This document shows, one piece after another, positions 14,574 through 23,159 of a stretch of 25,412 nt of DNA (position 1 is the first letter of the stretch; the number at the start of each line of letters is the position of its first letter). A program made the position numbers and the translations under genes. The notes under the pieces are model-generated. The model saw nothing but the letters and a program-made list of their open reading frames with translations. It made no database searches and had not been told where the DNA came from. Source of the stretch: CAYVQA01 sp045119035 (GTDB lineage: Bacteria > Bacillota_I > Bacilli_A > ML615J-28 > CAG-313); the NCBI GenBank assembly GCA_045119035.1, contig JBGVCU010000005.1:1-25412 (forward strand), read 5' to 3'.

Positions 14574-15818
14574 ATGAAAAACAAAATTAATAAAATTGAA
14601 TTAATTCAAGAAAGAATAAAACAAAATAATGATTTAAGAAATGAATCATATGCAAGACTTTTAAAAAGAAGAAGATTAGAACAAAAAAAGACTTTAGAAG
14701 ATGTAGCTCGTGGAGTATGTTCTGCTAGTTATTTATGTCGTATTGAGAATGCACAAGTTGAAATAAAAGAAGATTTTTTAACACATTTATTTGAAAAATT
14801 AGAAATAAATTATAATGCTGTAAAAGAATTTTCAAAAATTAATGTATTAGAAAAACTTGTTAAATTATATTATGATGAAAACTTTAGTGAATTAGAAGAA
14901 TTAGCAACAAAAACAATTGAAGTAAATTTGTATAGCGATTTAGAAATTCAATTAATTAAGCTATTTAAATTTATCAATGATGAAAAATATGAAGAAGCTA
15001 AAGATATTGTAAGTACAATAGATAAGAATATTGATAAATTAATTGGACAAGAATTAATTGTTTACACATTTTTATCTGCACTATTATCTTTTAAAATTAA
15101 TAATTTAGTTACAAGTTATAAACTTCTTAGAGTGCTTTTAAATATTAAATATGAAAGTAATCCAATTAAGAAGGCTGTGTGTGATTTAGCTTTAAATGTA
15201 TTTAGTATGTTAGATGAAGATGTATTGTTTTTAGAAACATATCATGAATATAAAAAGATAAAGGTTGTTGAATCAAATCCGAATAAAGAAATTACACATG
15301 AGATAGAGTATAGTTTAGTATTAGGAAAAAATAACTTAGTAAAAGGAATAGATTTATTTAATGAAGTTTTTAAATATGTTACTAATGATTATCTAAAAGA
15401 ACAATATAATTATAACTATATTAAGTTTTTAATTTTTAATAAAAAACTTGATGATGTTTTTAGTTTTATTAGTGATATTGAAAAATCAAAAAGAATGATA
15501 CCTTTACTAAATTATTGTATTAACAACTATCCAGATTTTATAAGATCTTTAAATTATTTAAATGAAATTAAACATTTTCAATTTACTAAATATGAAACTT
15601 TCTATTTATTTTATAATGAACTTACAATATTAAATTTAGAAAAACATAATCAATTAGAACTTATTGAGTTCATTAAAAGAAATTTTATTAATAGTAAAAA
15701 TGAAGCAAAAGAAACGAAAAATAATTTCTTAATTAATAATCTTTATAAACTTTATAAAGAAGCATTGTTTGATCTTGGTAAATATAAAGAAGCAGCAAAA
15801 TCTTCACTTGATTATTAA
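14574..15818 (+). CDS. XRE-type helix-turn-helix regulator with long helical C-terminal domain
   Basis: A 414-residue protein. Residues about 27-80 form an XRE helix-turn-helix (RLLKRRRLEQKKTLEDVARG, then ASYLCRIENAQ as recognition helix and start of the next). The remaining 330 residues are almost all predicted helix, rich in Lys, Glu, Leu, Asn, with no recognisable catalytic motif; this build (HTH plus TPR-like helices) is seen in RNPP/Rgg-type peptide-sensing regulators, but no repeat is clear enough to prove it. I saw no short secreted peptide gene next to it. TATAAT lies at 14534-14539 with no matching -35, so an activator may be needed. It stands alone between a terminator and the promoter of the trmR operon. 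Its target is unknown. Confidence 0.75.
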   Translation: MKNKINKIELIQERIKQNNDLRNESYARLLKRRRLEQKKTLEDVARGVCSASYLCRIENAQVEIKEDFLTHLFEKLEINYNAVKEFSKINVLEKLVKLYYDENFSELEELATKTIEVNLYSDLEIQLIKLFKFINDEKYEEAKDIVSTIDKNIDKLIGQELIVYTFLSALLSFKINNLVTSYKLLRVLLNIKYESNPIKKAVCDLALNVFSMLDEDVLFLETYHEYKKIKVVESNPNKEITHEIEYSLVLGKNNLVKGIDLFNEVFKYVTNDYLKEQYNYNYIKFLIFNKKLDDVFSFISDIEKSKRMIPLLNYCINNYPDFIRSLNYLNEIKHFQFTKYETFYLFYNELTILNLEKHNQLELIEFIKRNFINSKNEAKETKNNFLINNLYKLYKEALFDLGKYKEAAKSSLDY

Positions 15819-15830
15819 AAGATTTAATAC

Positions 15831-15859
15831 TTGCAAAAAAACCTAATTTTTAGTATAAT
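15831..15859 (+). promoter_or_regulatory. Promoter of the trmR-trhP operon
   Basis: TTGCAA (15831-15836), 17-base spacer, TATAAT (15854-15859). An in-frame ATG at 15860 directly abuts the -10 box and therefore cannot be the translation start. Confidence 0.8.
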
Positions 15860-15871
15860 ATGTTTACTAAA

Positions 15872-15880
15872 AAAGGTGAT
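15872..15880 (+). promoter_or_regulatory. Ribosome binding site fixing the trmR start
   Basis: AAAGGTGAT, 3 bases before the ATG at 15884. Confidence 0.7.
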
Positions 15881-15883
15881 AAT

Positions 15884-16507
15884 ATGAATTATATTGATAA
15901 ATTAAATGATCATTTACATAATGATTATACAAAAAAACTTTATACTTATGGTATCGAAAATGACTTTCCAATCATGGAACTAAATGGTATTGCTAATTTA
16001 ATGTTTATTATTAAACAAAATAATATAAAAAATATATTAGAAATTGGTACTGCTATTAGTTATTCAGCGCATATGATGGCTAGTTGCGACTCTGTTCTAA
16101 GAATTGATACAATTGAAAGAAATATAGAAACTGCTAATATTGCTAAAGAATTCATTCAAAATGGACCATATAAAGATATAATCAATCTGTTTGTTAATGA
16201 TGCATTATTGATAGATAATAATTTATTATTAAAAGAATATGATTTAATTTTATTTGATGCAGCAAAAGTGCAAAATAATAATTTCTTAGATAAATTTTCT
16301 CCACTTCTTAAAGTTGGTGGTATTATTGTTACAGATAATATTTTATTTCATGGATGTGTGGAAAATCAAGAAGGCCTAACTAAGAATGTAAGAAATATGG
16401 TTAAGAAGATTGACCAATATAATAATAGCTTGATTAACTTAACAAATTATGATAGTTATTTCTTACCTGTTGGAGATGGTCAAGCTATTTTAGTAAAAAG
16501 AGGGTAA
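15884..16507 (+). CDS. trmR: tRNA 5-hydroxyuridine methyltransferase (class I O-methyltransferase, YrrM type)
   Basis: A 207-residue class I SAM methyltransferase. Motif I is LEIGTAISYSA (52-62), DTIERN supplies the acidic residue after beta-2, and YDLILFDAAK and TDNILFHG match the family's metal/substrate region. TrmR (YrrM) methylates 5-hydroxyuridine at the wobble position of certain tRNAs to give 5-methoxyuridine. The assignment over other O-methyltransferases rests on the two U32-type genes that follow directly, the same order as yrrM-yrrN-yrrO in Bacillus. The gene has its own promoter, and the next ATG comes one base after its stop. Confidence 0.85.
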   Translation: MNYIDKLNDHLHNDYTKKLYTYGIENDFPIMELNGIANLMFIIKQNNIKNILEIGTAISYSAHMMASCDSVLRIDTIERNIETANIAKEFIQNGPYKDIINLFVNDALLIDNNLLLKEYDLILFDAAKVQNNNFLDKFSPLLKVGGIIVTDNILFHGCVENQEGLTKNVRNMVKKIDQYNNSLINLTNYDSYFLPVGDGQAILVKRG

Positions 16508-16508
16508 A

Positions 16509-17348
16509 ATGCAAGTATTAATCGATTATAGAAAAGAATTGCCTGTTTTTAATAATATCTGTTATTTGTTAGGAATTAATAAGTTTAGCTATAATATCAG
16601 TGAAACTTATTCATTATGTGAAATAAAAGAAATTATTAGAAATTTAAAAGAACATAATAATCAAATAATAATTAATTTAGAAAAAATAATGTATGATGAA
16701 GATTTAAATGAATTACTACCTATTTTAAAGGAATTAGAACATTTTGTAGATTATATTACTTACAGTGATTTAGGAGTATTTCAGTTAATAAAAGAAAATA
16801 ATCTTAATATTAAAGTTATTTATCATGCTTCTACAATGATTACTAATTTAAATGATATTTTATTTATGTTATCTGAAAATGATAATATTATTTTAGGAAA
16901 AGAAATTTCATTTGAAGAGTTACTTTATATTGATAGTAAATTAAATAAAAAAGTCTTTATTGATGCTTTTGGTAAATTTCCAATTTTCTATTCAAGAAGA
17001 CATCTTTTATCTACTTATTTAGAATTTAGAAATATTGATATAAACCCAAATGATTTAGATTATTCACTAGTAGAAGAATTTAGATCTGAAAATTATCCTA
17101 TTGTTGAAAATGATGGAACAATAGTCTATGAATCTAGTTATTATTGTTTAGGAACTGAACTTAAGTCTTTAAATAATATTGGTTGTTGTTATTTATCAAG
17201 TAATTTTATTAGTTTAGATGATTATGAAAAGATTATAAACTGTTATTTAAATGATAATTATTCTGATTTAGCAATTAATGAAATTGTACCGATTTATAAA
17301 GGTAAATTATCTGAAAAAACAATTTTAATAAAAGGAGGTATTAATTAA
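16509..17348 (+). CDS. trhP1: U32 family protein, small subunit-like (YrrN/TrhP1 type)
   Basis: A 279-residue protein lacking the cysteine cluster of its larger neighbour. It resembles the U32 barrel: NLEKIMYDEDL, YITYSDLGVFQLI (position of the 'D.g......' strand), IKVIYHASTMITN (family 'l..StQ..vtN' strand) and NIILGKEISFEEL (family 'vLaREl...E'). In Bacillus the YrrN/YrrO pair hydroxylates tRNA U34 in a prephenate-dependent way despite the historic name 'peptidase'. It lies one base after trmR and shares one base with trhP2 (TAATG), so the three are translated together. It is more diverged than the neighbours. Assignment leans on context. Confidence 0.75.
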   Translation: MQVLIDYRKELPVFNNICYLLGINKFSYNISETYSLCEIKEIIRNLKEHNNQIIINLEKIMYDEDLNELLPILKELEHFVDYITYSDLGVFQLIKENNLNIKVIYHASTMITNLNDILFMLSENDNIILGKEISFEELLYIDSKLNKKVFIDAFGKFPIFYSRRHLLSTYLEFRNIDINPNDLDYSLVEEFRSENYPIVENDGTIVYESSYYCLGTELKSLNNIGCCYLSSNFISLDDYEKIINCYLNDNYSDLAINEIVPIYKGKLSEKTILIKGGIN

Positions 17349-18553
17349 TGGAATTATTAGCTCCTGCTGGATATTTAGAAAAAGCTAAAATTGCTTTGCT
17401 TTATGGTGCTGATGCTGTTTATGTTGGAGGAAAGTCATTCTCTTTAAGAGCAAGAGCATCTAATTTTACAATTGATGATTTAGAAGAATTAGCAAATTTT
17501 GCTCATGGCTTAAATAAAAAAGTTTATGTTACAATGAATATTGTACCTCACGATGATGATTTAAATGGATTGAAAGAATATCTTATAGATATGAATCGTA
17601 TAGGTATTGATGCAATTATAACAACAAGTAGATTCATTATGACAGAAGCAAAAAAATATGCACCAAATGTTGAAGTGCATGTAAGTACTCAAAATTCAAT
17701 TACCAATTTAAAACAAATTGAATATTATAAATCCCTTGGAGCAACTCGCTGTGTGTTAGCAAGAGAAGTTAATATGATTGAACTTGAGTATCTTGCTAAA
17801 AACTCTCCACTTGAACTTGAAGTATTTATTCATGGAGGAATGTGTGCTAGTTATTCTGGTCGCTGTGTTTTAAGTAACTATATGACAAACCGTGATGCAA
17901 ATCGTGGTGGTTGTGCTCATTCATGTCGTTGGAATTATACATTAAAGAAAAATAGCCAAAAAGTTAATGAAAATGGTTATTTTAGTATGGGGTCAAAAGA
18001 CTTACAAGCTTTAAGATTTATTCCTCGTTTAATTGATTTAAATGTTGCTTCATTTAAAATTGAAGGAAGAATGAAATCTACATATTATTTAGCAACTGTT
18101 GTTAAATGTTATCGAGAAATTATTGATTTATATCAAAAACAAGGATATTTAACAGAAGAAAATTATATGTATTTTGAAAAAGAAATTAGAAAAGCTGAAA
18201 ATCGTTTAACAAGTGTTGGATTTTATAAAGGACTACCATCAATTGAGGAACAACTTTATGACAATAGAAGTGAACATCCTACTAAAGAATATGTTGGTGT
18301 TGTTTTAAGTTATGATGAAGAAAGTAAAATTGCTGTTATTGAACAAAGAAATTACTTTGAAAAAGGTAATACTTTAGAATTCTTTGGACCAAATCTTGAT
18401 AACACATTAATGGTATGTCCAGAATTTTATGATTATAATACTAAAGAAGAATTAAATATAGCACGTCATCCATTACAAAAGTTAACTATGAAGGTTGATT
18501 TTCCAGTTAAAAAAGATGACATGGTTCGTCTTGTTAAAAACGATGAAAATTAA
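17348..18553 (+). CDS. trhP2: tRNA hydroxylation protein, U32 family (YrrO/TrhP2 type)
   Basis: A 401-residue U32-family protein. MELLAPAGYLEKAKIAL and GADAVYVGG open the TIM-barrel; VHVSTQNSITN and TRCVLAREVN follow; FIHGGMCASYSGRC starts the family's cysteine signature. Four cysteines (C166, C173, C189, C193, the latter two in GGCAHSCRW) are spaced as in TrhP, where they are thought to hold an iron-sulfur cluster. The SFKIEGRMKS motif comes later, and a beta-rich C-terminal domain ends it. With TrhP1 it would convert U34 of tRNAs to 5-hydroxyuridine, which TrmR then methylates. GGAGGT lies before the ATG, inside the end of trhP1. No terminator separates it from greA. Confidence 0.88.
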   Translation: MELLAPAGYLEKAKIALLYGADAVYVGGKSFSLRARASNFTIDDLEELANFAHGLNKKVYVTMNIVPHDDDLNGLKEYLIDMNRIGIDAIITTSRFIMTEAKKYAPNVEVHVSTQNSITNLKQIEYYKSLGATRCVLAREVNMIELEYLAKNSPLELEVFIHGGMCASYSGRCVLSNYMTNRDANRGGCAHSCRWNYTLKKNSQKVNENGYFSMGSKDLQALRFIPRLIDLNVASFKIEGRMKSTYYLATVVKCYREIIDLYQKQGYLTEENYMYFEKEIRKAENRLTSVGFYKGLPSIEEQLYDNRSEHPTKEYVGVVLSYDEESKIAVIEQRNYFEKGNTLEFFGPNLDNTLMVCPEFYDYNTKEELNIARHPLQKLTMKVDFPVKKDDMVRLVKNDEN

Positions 18554-18573
18554 ATAATACATATTACTTTAAA

Positions 18574-18596
18574 AATATGGAAAATTATGCTATAAT
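18574..18596 (+). promoter_or_regulatory. Extended -10 promoter of greA
   Basis: TGCTATAAT (18588-18596) is an extended -10 element. The -35 position (18568-18573) reads only TTTAAA, so the TG extension probably compensates. Confidence 0.6.
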
Positions 18597-18632
18597 AAAT
18601 TAATAAATAAATATAAATTAGGAAGTGATTAT

Positions 18633-19112
18633 ATGAATCAAAAACAATATTTAACTCAAGATGGTTATGATCAGTTATTAAAAGAACTTGATTATGTCAA
18701 AAATGTTGAACAAAAGAAAAACATTGAAGATTTACAAGATGCACGTAGCCAAGGTGACTTATCTGAAAATGCTGACTATGATGCAGCCAGAGACCAACAA
18801 GCTAAAATTGCTGCTCGTATTAAAGAATTAGAATTAATTATTAAAAATGCAGTAATTATTGGTGAAGAAGCAACTGGTAATAACTTAGGTAAAAAAATTA
18901 AAATTCGTTTCTTAGATAACGTTGCTGATGATGAAGAAGAAATTGAAACTTATCAATTAGTAGGAAGTCTTCAAGCTGACCCACTTAATGGATTAATTTC
19001 TAATGAATCTCCACTTGGTAAAGCAGTGTTAGATAAAAAAGTTGGAGATAAAGCATACGTAAAAACTGAAAGTCATAAAGAATTTTGGGTAGAAATTCTT
19101 GATATTCAATAG
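18633..19112 (+). CDS. greA: Transcription elongation factor GreA
   Basis: A 159-residue protein of standard length. It has an N-terminal coiled coil (about 1-75) with the acidic tip DARSQGDLSENADYDAA that enters the RNA polymerase secondary channel and stimulates cleavage of backtracked RNA. A C-terminal FKBP-like domain contains YQLVGSLQADPLNGLIS, SPLGKAVLDKKVGD and a final strand. AGGAAG lies before the ATG. It follows the trhP genes, as in Bacillus where yrrM-yrrN-yrrO and greA are close, and mtnN starts one base after its stop. Confidence 0.97.
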   Translation: MNQKQYLTQDGYDQLLKELDYVKNVEQKKNIEDLQDARSQGDLSENADYDAARDQQAKIAARIKELELIIKNAVIIGEEATGNNLGKKIKIRFLDNVADDEEEIETYQLVGSLQADPLNGLISNESPLGKAVLDKKVGDKAYVKTESHKEFWVEILDIQ

Positions 19113-19113
19113 T

Positions 19114-19815
19114 ATGCATACTATTGCTATTATTTGTGCAATGCAAGTTGAACTAGAAGCTATTAAAAGCCTAGTTGAATCAATTGAAAAAGTTAATATT
19201 GGCCCTAGAGTGTTTTTTAAAGGTCAATATAAAGGTAAAGAAATAATTTTAACACAATGTGGTATTGGTAAAGTAAATGCATCTATTACAACAACTCTTT
19301 TAATTGACCATTTTAAACCAGATTTTATTATTAATTGTGGTGTTGCTGGTGGGTATAATGAAAATTTACTTCCGCTAGATGTAGTTGTTGCTGATGAAGT
19401 TTTCTATTATGATGTTGATTGTACTTTCTGTGAACCTGATATAAGATATGGTCAAGTTCAAGATGATCCAGCTAGTTATAGTTGTTCTAAAGTATTAATT
19501 GATTTACTTAAATCAACAACAATTAATTTAAACTACCATATTGGTAATATTATGACATCTGATAAATTTGCAACAGATAGAAGTTTATTAACAAATGTTA
19601 TTAAAAAATATTTTTATGATAAAAATGTTTATGCTGTTGATATGGAATCTGCTGCAATTGCTCAAACTGCAAATCGTTTTGGTGTTGATTTAGTTATTGT
19701 ACGTTCAATTTCTGATGTTGTTGGAATAGAACAAGAACATACTTATACTAATTTTTTAGAACAAGCCTGTTATAATGCAAGCTGTATTATTTCTTTTTTA
19801 TTAGATAATATCTAG
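19114..19815 (+). CDS. mtnN: 5'-methylthioadenosine/S-adenosylhomocysteine nucleosidase
   Basis: A 233-residue enzyme that splits adenine from methylthioadenosine and S-adenosylhomocysteine. Start at the ATG of 19114 gives HTIAIICAMQVELEAI, matching the family N-terminus, with E13 in place of E. coli E12. Catalytic partners E178 (VDMESAAIA) and D201 (SISDVVG) are present, as is the CGIGKVNAS nucleoside-phosphate-type loop and the NCGVAGG strand. A TTG at 19099 would add five residues but overlaps greA. No clear ribosome binding site is visible, so translation is probably coupled to greA. Its product removal of S-adenosylhomocysteine suits an operon with a SAM methyltransferase. A terminator follows. 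Confidence 0.93.
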   Translation: MHTIAIICAMQVELEAIKSLVESIEKVNIGPRVFFKGQYKGKEIILTQCGIGKVNASITTTLLIDHFKPDFIINCGVAGGYNENLLPLDVVVADEVFYYDVDCTFCEPDIRYGQVQDDPASYSCSKVLIDLLKSTTINLNYHIGNIMTSDKFATDRSLLTNVIKKYFYDKNVYAVDMESAAIAQTANRFGVDLVIVRSISDVVGIEQEHTYTNFLEQACYNASCIISFLLDNI

Positions 19816-19823
19816 TTTTTAAT

Positions 19824-19848
19824 AGGCAAGAATAATTCTTGCCTTTTA
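19824..19848 (+). terminator. Terminator after mtnN
   Basis: A 9-pair stem AGGCAAGAA (19824-19832) with TTCTTGCCT (19836-19844), three-base loop, then T-rich sequence. priA starts only 24 bases further and no promoter is visible between, so some read-through is probably needed. Confidence 0.75.
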
Positions 19849-19855
19849 TTATTTG

Positions 19856-19865
19856 AAAGGGGTGA
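19856..19865 (+). promoter_or_regulatory. Ribosome binding site supporting a TTG start for priA
   Basis: AAAGGGGTGA, 6 bases before TTG at 19872. The residues from that TTG (FVNVIVNVPSSLVDKVFEY) match the PriA N-terminus, so the TTG is taken as the start. Confidence 0.75.
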
Positions 19866-19871
19866 AGCGTT

Positions 19872-22214
19872 TTGTTTGTAAATGTTATTGTTAATGTGCC
19901 TTCTTCGCTTGTTGATAAAGTATTTGAATATCATGTTCCTGAATATTTGGAAGATTTTATTTGTGTTGGTTCAAGAATTAAAATATCATTTGGTGAAGCA
20001 AATCGCTTAATTCATGGATTTATTATTGATATTCATGATGAAAAACAATTTGATGGTCCTATTAAAGACATCGAAGATGTTCCAGATTTAAAACCTGTTA
20101 TAAATGAAGAACAGTTTAAAGTAGCATATTTTCTAAAAGAAACTACATATTCTCCTTTAGTTAGAATTTTAAATTGTATGATTCCAAATGGTTTAAAGAT
20201 GAAAACATCTAAATATTTAACTATTAAAAATTTTAATGGATTAGATGCTGATATTGTTGAATTATTTCATGGACAAGAAATTATAAAATATACCCCATAT
20301 GTTTCAAAATATGTTAATAAAATAAAAAAAGCTCTAAAAGAAGATTTAATTGAAATATCATATGAAGCCTTAGATCAATCAAAAGAAGCATATCAAGATG
20401 TATATTATTTAACTGAAAACTATTTAGAAGAAAATTTAGTTAAGGTAAAAAAACAAGCTACAAGAGATATTGTTAAAACTCTTAAAAATAAATTTCCATA
20501 TGATAAAAATGATCTTCATAGTTTAGGTTTAACTGATTATGGAATTTCTAGTCTAGTTAAGTATCATATCTTATATAAGAAAAAGATTTTAAAGTCTCGC
20601 ATTCTTGAAAGAAATTATGATATTAATGATGACTATTATAAGAACTATGCATCTAATACAGCTATTAAATTTTTTGAACAGTCATCAAAAACTGATAAAG
20701 AAATTTTATGGATACCATCTGATGATAATGAAATTATTCAAGGAATTTCACTTGTTGCAAGTAAAAATATTGAAAATGATTTAAATACAATTGTTGTTGT
20801 TCCAGATATTTTATCAAGTTTTAAATTATCTGATTTACTTAAAAAATATTTAGGAATCCCTGTTCTTTGTATTAATTCAAACATTAATGATGGTGAAAGT
20901 TTAGATGGATATAAAAGTATTTGTAATAATGAATATAAAGTAATTGTTACAACTCCAGTTGGAGTTCTTTGGCCATATCAAAACGTTGGAACATTTTTTG
21001 TTATTGATGAAGAAAGTGATAATTATTATAATGATCAAAGTCCAAGATATGATGTAAAAGAAGTGATTCGTTATAGAGCATCTTTAAATAATGCTAAATG
21101 TATTTTTTCTTCATATACACCTAATTTGGATTTGTATTCTTATGGATTACAAAATCAAATTAAATTGATTGATAATTCAGAAAATATTGGTTATAGACCA
21201 AAAGATGATAATATTAATTATGACGTAATTAATATGACTAATGAACTTAAAAATGGTAATATTTCACCGATTTCTGAAATATTACGATTAAAAATTAATG
21301 ACGCTATAAAAAATAAAAAAGCAAGTTTGCTTATTTTAAATAATAAAGGATATAGTGATTTTGTTTTGTGTAGATCCTGTGGACATGTAGAAAAATGTGA
21401 AAAATGCAATATATCACTAAAATATCAAGAAAAGAATAATCGCCTTTATTGTCCTGCTTGCGGAAAATTTAAAGATTTTGTTAAGAAGTGTAGTAAATGC
21501 GGAAGTAGTTCTATTAAGATGATGGGACTTGGTGCAGAAAAGTTAAAAGAAGTTGTTGAATCTACAATTGAAAATAGTGTAGTTACGATTGTTGATGAAC
21601 CTAAATATTCTCGTTTTAAAGAGCAAGTTAAAATGATTAATGAAAATAAAGCTAATGTAATTATTGCTACTGATACATATTCAAGAGGTTTAGTCAATAC
21701 AAATATTTCTGTAGTAGGAATAATGTCTATTGATTTAATGTTAAAATCTCCTGCTTATAAAGCTAATCAAAAAACTTACTCAATGTTACAACACGCTAAA
21801 CATATTTTAAAAAGAAGTGATATTACCCCTAGTATGGTAATTCAAACATATGAACCAGATCATTTTGTTATTAAAGCACTTGTAACAAACAAATATTTGG
21901 ATTATTTTAAACAAGAACTTACATATCGTAATATTTTACAAGCACCACCTTTTTATACAATTAATAGAATTATTGTAAAAGGTAAATATGATAGTTTATT
22001 TAAAACAGCCTATGATATTTCTCGTTTTATTAAATCAAATGTCAGAGAAAGTATTATTATTGGTCCTGTTTATAATTATACTGAAAGTGGAGTTCAATTA
22101 ATCATTAAACATCCACATTTAGATTTAAAAGAAATCTATCAAAAAATATATGATAAGTATCAAGATAGTAATTTATTTGTAATTATTGATTGTTATCCAA
22201 GATCAATATTATAG
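19872..22214 (+). CDS. priA: Primosomal protein N' (PriA) with degenerate helicase motifs
   Basis: This 780-residue protein has PriA architecture. The N-terminal 3'-DNA-end-binding domain (about 1-105: VNVIVNVPSSLVDKVFEYHV, RIKISFGEANRLIHGFI) is followed by a winged-helix region, helicase lobe 1, a zinc module with eight cysteines (C500, C503, C509, C512, C527, C530, C540, C543), helicase lobe 2 and a C-terminal domain (QELTYRNILQAPPF). PriA restarts stalled replication forks by loading the primosome. The ATPase motifs are lost: where GxTGSGKT belongs (residues 280-291) the sequence is WIPSDDNEIIQG; the DEEH box reads DEES (379-382); SATPS reads SYTPN; the 'QVAGRAGR' motif reads LQHAKHILKR (639-648). 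The frame is intact and the zinc and DNA-binding parts are kept, so it is probably a helicase-dead loader and not a pseudogene. fmt follows, as in many Bacilli. Confidence 0.9.
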   Translation: MFVNVIVNVPSSLVDKVFEYHVPEYLEDFICVGSRIKISFGEANRLIHGFIIDIHDEKQFDGPIKDIEDVPDLKPVINEEQFKVAYFLKETTYSPLVRILNCMIPNGLKMKTSKYLTIKNFNGLDADIVELFHGQEIIKYTPYVSKYVNKIKKALKEDLIEISYEALDQSKEAYQDVYYLTENYLEENLVKVKKQATRDIVKTLKNKFPYDKNDLHSLGLTDYGISSLVKYHILYKKKILKSRILERNYDINDDYYKNYASNTAIKFFEQSSKTDKEILWIPSDDNEIIQGISLVASKNIENDLNTIVVVPDILSSFKLSDLLKKYLGIPVLCINSNINDGESLDGYKSICNNEYKVIVTTPVGVLWPYQNVGTFFVIDEESDNYYNDQSPRYDVKEVIRYRASLNNAKCIFSSYTPNLDLYSYGLQNQIKLIDNSENIGYRPKDDNINYDVINMTNELKNGNISPISEILRLKINDAIKNKKASLLILNNKGYSDFVLCRSCGHVEKCEKCNISLKYQEKNNRLYCPACGKFKDFVKKCSKCGSSSIKMMGLGAEKLKEVVESTIENSVVTIVDEPKYSRFKEQVKMINENKANVIIATDTYSRGLVNTNISVVGIMSIDLMLKSPAYKANQKTYSMLQHAKHILKRSDITPSMVIQTYEPDHFVIKALVTNKYLDYFKQELTYRNILQAPPFYTINRIIVKGKYDSLFKTAYDISRFIKSNVRESIIIGPVYNYTESGVQLIIKHPHLDLKEIYQKIYDKYQDSNLFVIIDCYPRSIL

Positions 22215-22227
22215 AAAAGAGGTCCTT

Positions 22228-23151
22228 ATGGAGAAATTAAAAATTGTATTTATGGGAACACCTGAATTTAGTGTGCCTATTTTAGAAGCTTTACATAATA
22301 CATATGATGTAATTGGTGTTGTTACACAACCTGATAAAGAAGTAGGAAGAAAAAGAATTAAAACACCTAGTCCTGTTAAAGTGTTTGCTTTAGAACATAA
22401 TTTGAAAGTGTTTCAACCTGAAAAAATTAGAGTAGAATATCAAGATATTATTGATTTACAACCTGATTTAATTGTTACAGCAGCTTATGGTCAACTTGTA
22501 GGAATGAAGTTATTAAATTCTCCAAAGTATCGTTCAATTAATGTTCATGGTTCACTTTTACCATTATATCGTGGAGGTGCACCTATTCAGTATTCTATTT
22601 TAAATGGTGATAAAGAAACTGGTATTACTATTATGTATATGGAAAAAGGAATGGATAGTGGCGATATGTTAGCTCAAAGAAGCATTCCAATTACAGATAG
22701 TGATACAAGTAAAACAATGTTTGAGAAATTAAGCATTGTTGGTCGTGATTTATTAATGGAAACAATTCCTTTACTTATAGAAGGAAAAATTACTCCAATT
22801 AAACAAGATGAATCAAAGGTAAGTTTTGCCTACAATATTACAAAAGAAGAAGAAGCATTAGATTTAAATCAAGATGCAAAAAGCTTATTTAATAAGGTTA
22901 GAGCATTTAATCCTTCACCAATTGCAAATCTTACTTTAAATGATGAAGTATTAAAAATATATGAAACTCGTGTTAGTAATAAAACACATAACAAAAATGT
23001 AGGAGAAATTATTGAGGTTGCAAAAGATTACTTTACAGTTGCTTGTGGTAATAATACAGCTTTAGATATTTTAAGATTAAAACCTGCTGGTAAAAACGAA
23101 ATGTCTGCAAAAGATTATATTAATGGTGGACTTAAAAAACACCTTAAATAA
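22228..23151 (+). CDS. fmt: Methionyl-tRNA formyltransferase
   Basis: A 307-residue enzyme that formylates the initiator methionyl-tRNA with 10-formyl-tetrahydrofolate. IVFMGTPEFSVPILEAL opens the formyltransferase domain. NVHGSLLPLYRGGAPIQ carries the catalytic Asn and His, and GMDSGDML the catalytic Asp. The linker and C-terminal tRNA-binding barrel (SKLFNKVRAFNPSP-like KVRAFNPSPIANL, then GEIIEV) follow. The start at 22228 is chosen because AAAGAGG stands just before it; an in-frame ATT/ATG-like extension to 22186 would overlap priA. It is 13 bases after priA. The deformylase gene def, often between priA and fmt, is absent here. Confidence 0.96.
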   Translation: MEKLKIVFMGTPEFSVPILEALHNTYDVIGVVTQPDKEVGRKRIKTPSPVKVFALEHNLKVFQPEKIRVEYQDIIDLQPDLIVTAAYGQLVGMKLLNSPKYRSINVHGSLLPLYRGGAPIQYSILNGDKETGITIMYMEKGMDSGDMLAQRSIPITDSDTSKTMFEKLSIVGRDLLMETIPLLIEGKITPIKQDESKVSFAYNITKEEEALDLNQDAKSLFNKVRAFNPSPIANLTLNDEVLKIYETRVSNKTHNKNVGEIIEVAKDYFTVACGNNTALDILRLKPAGKNEMSAKDYINGGLKKHLK

Positions 23152-23159
23152 GGAGATTT

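Noticed and set aside
15860..15883. ATG at 15860 as start of trmR
   Set aside because: It abuts the -10 box, upstream of the expected transcript start; the ATG at 15884 has its own ribosome binding site.
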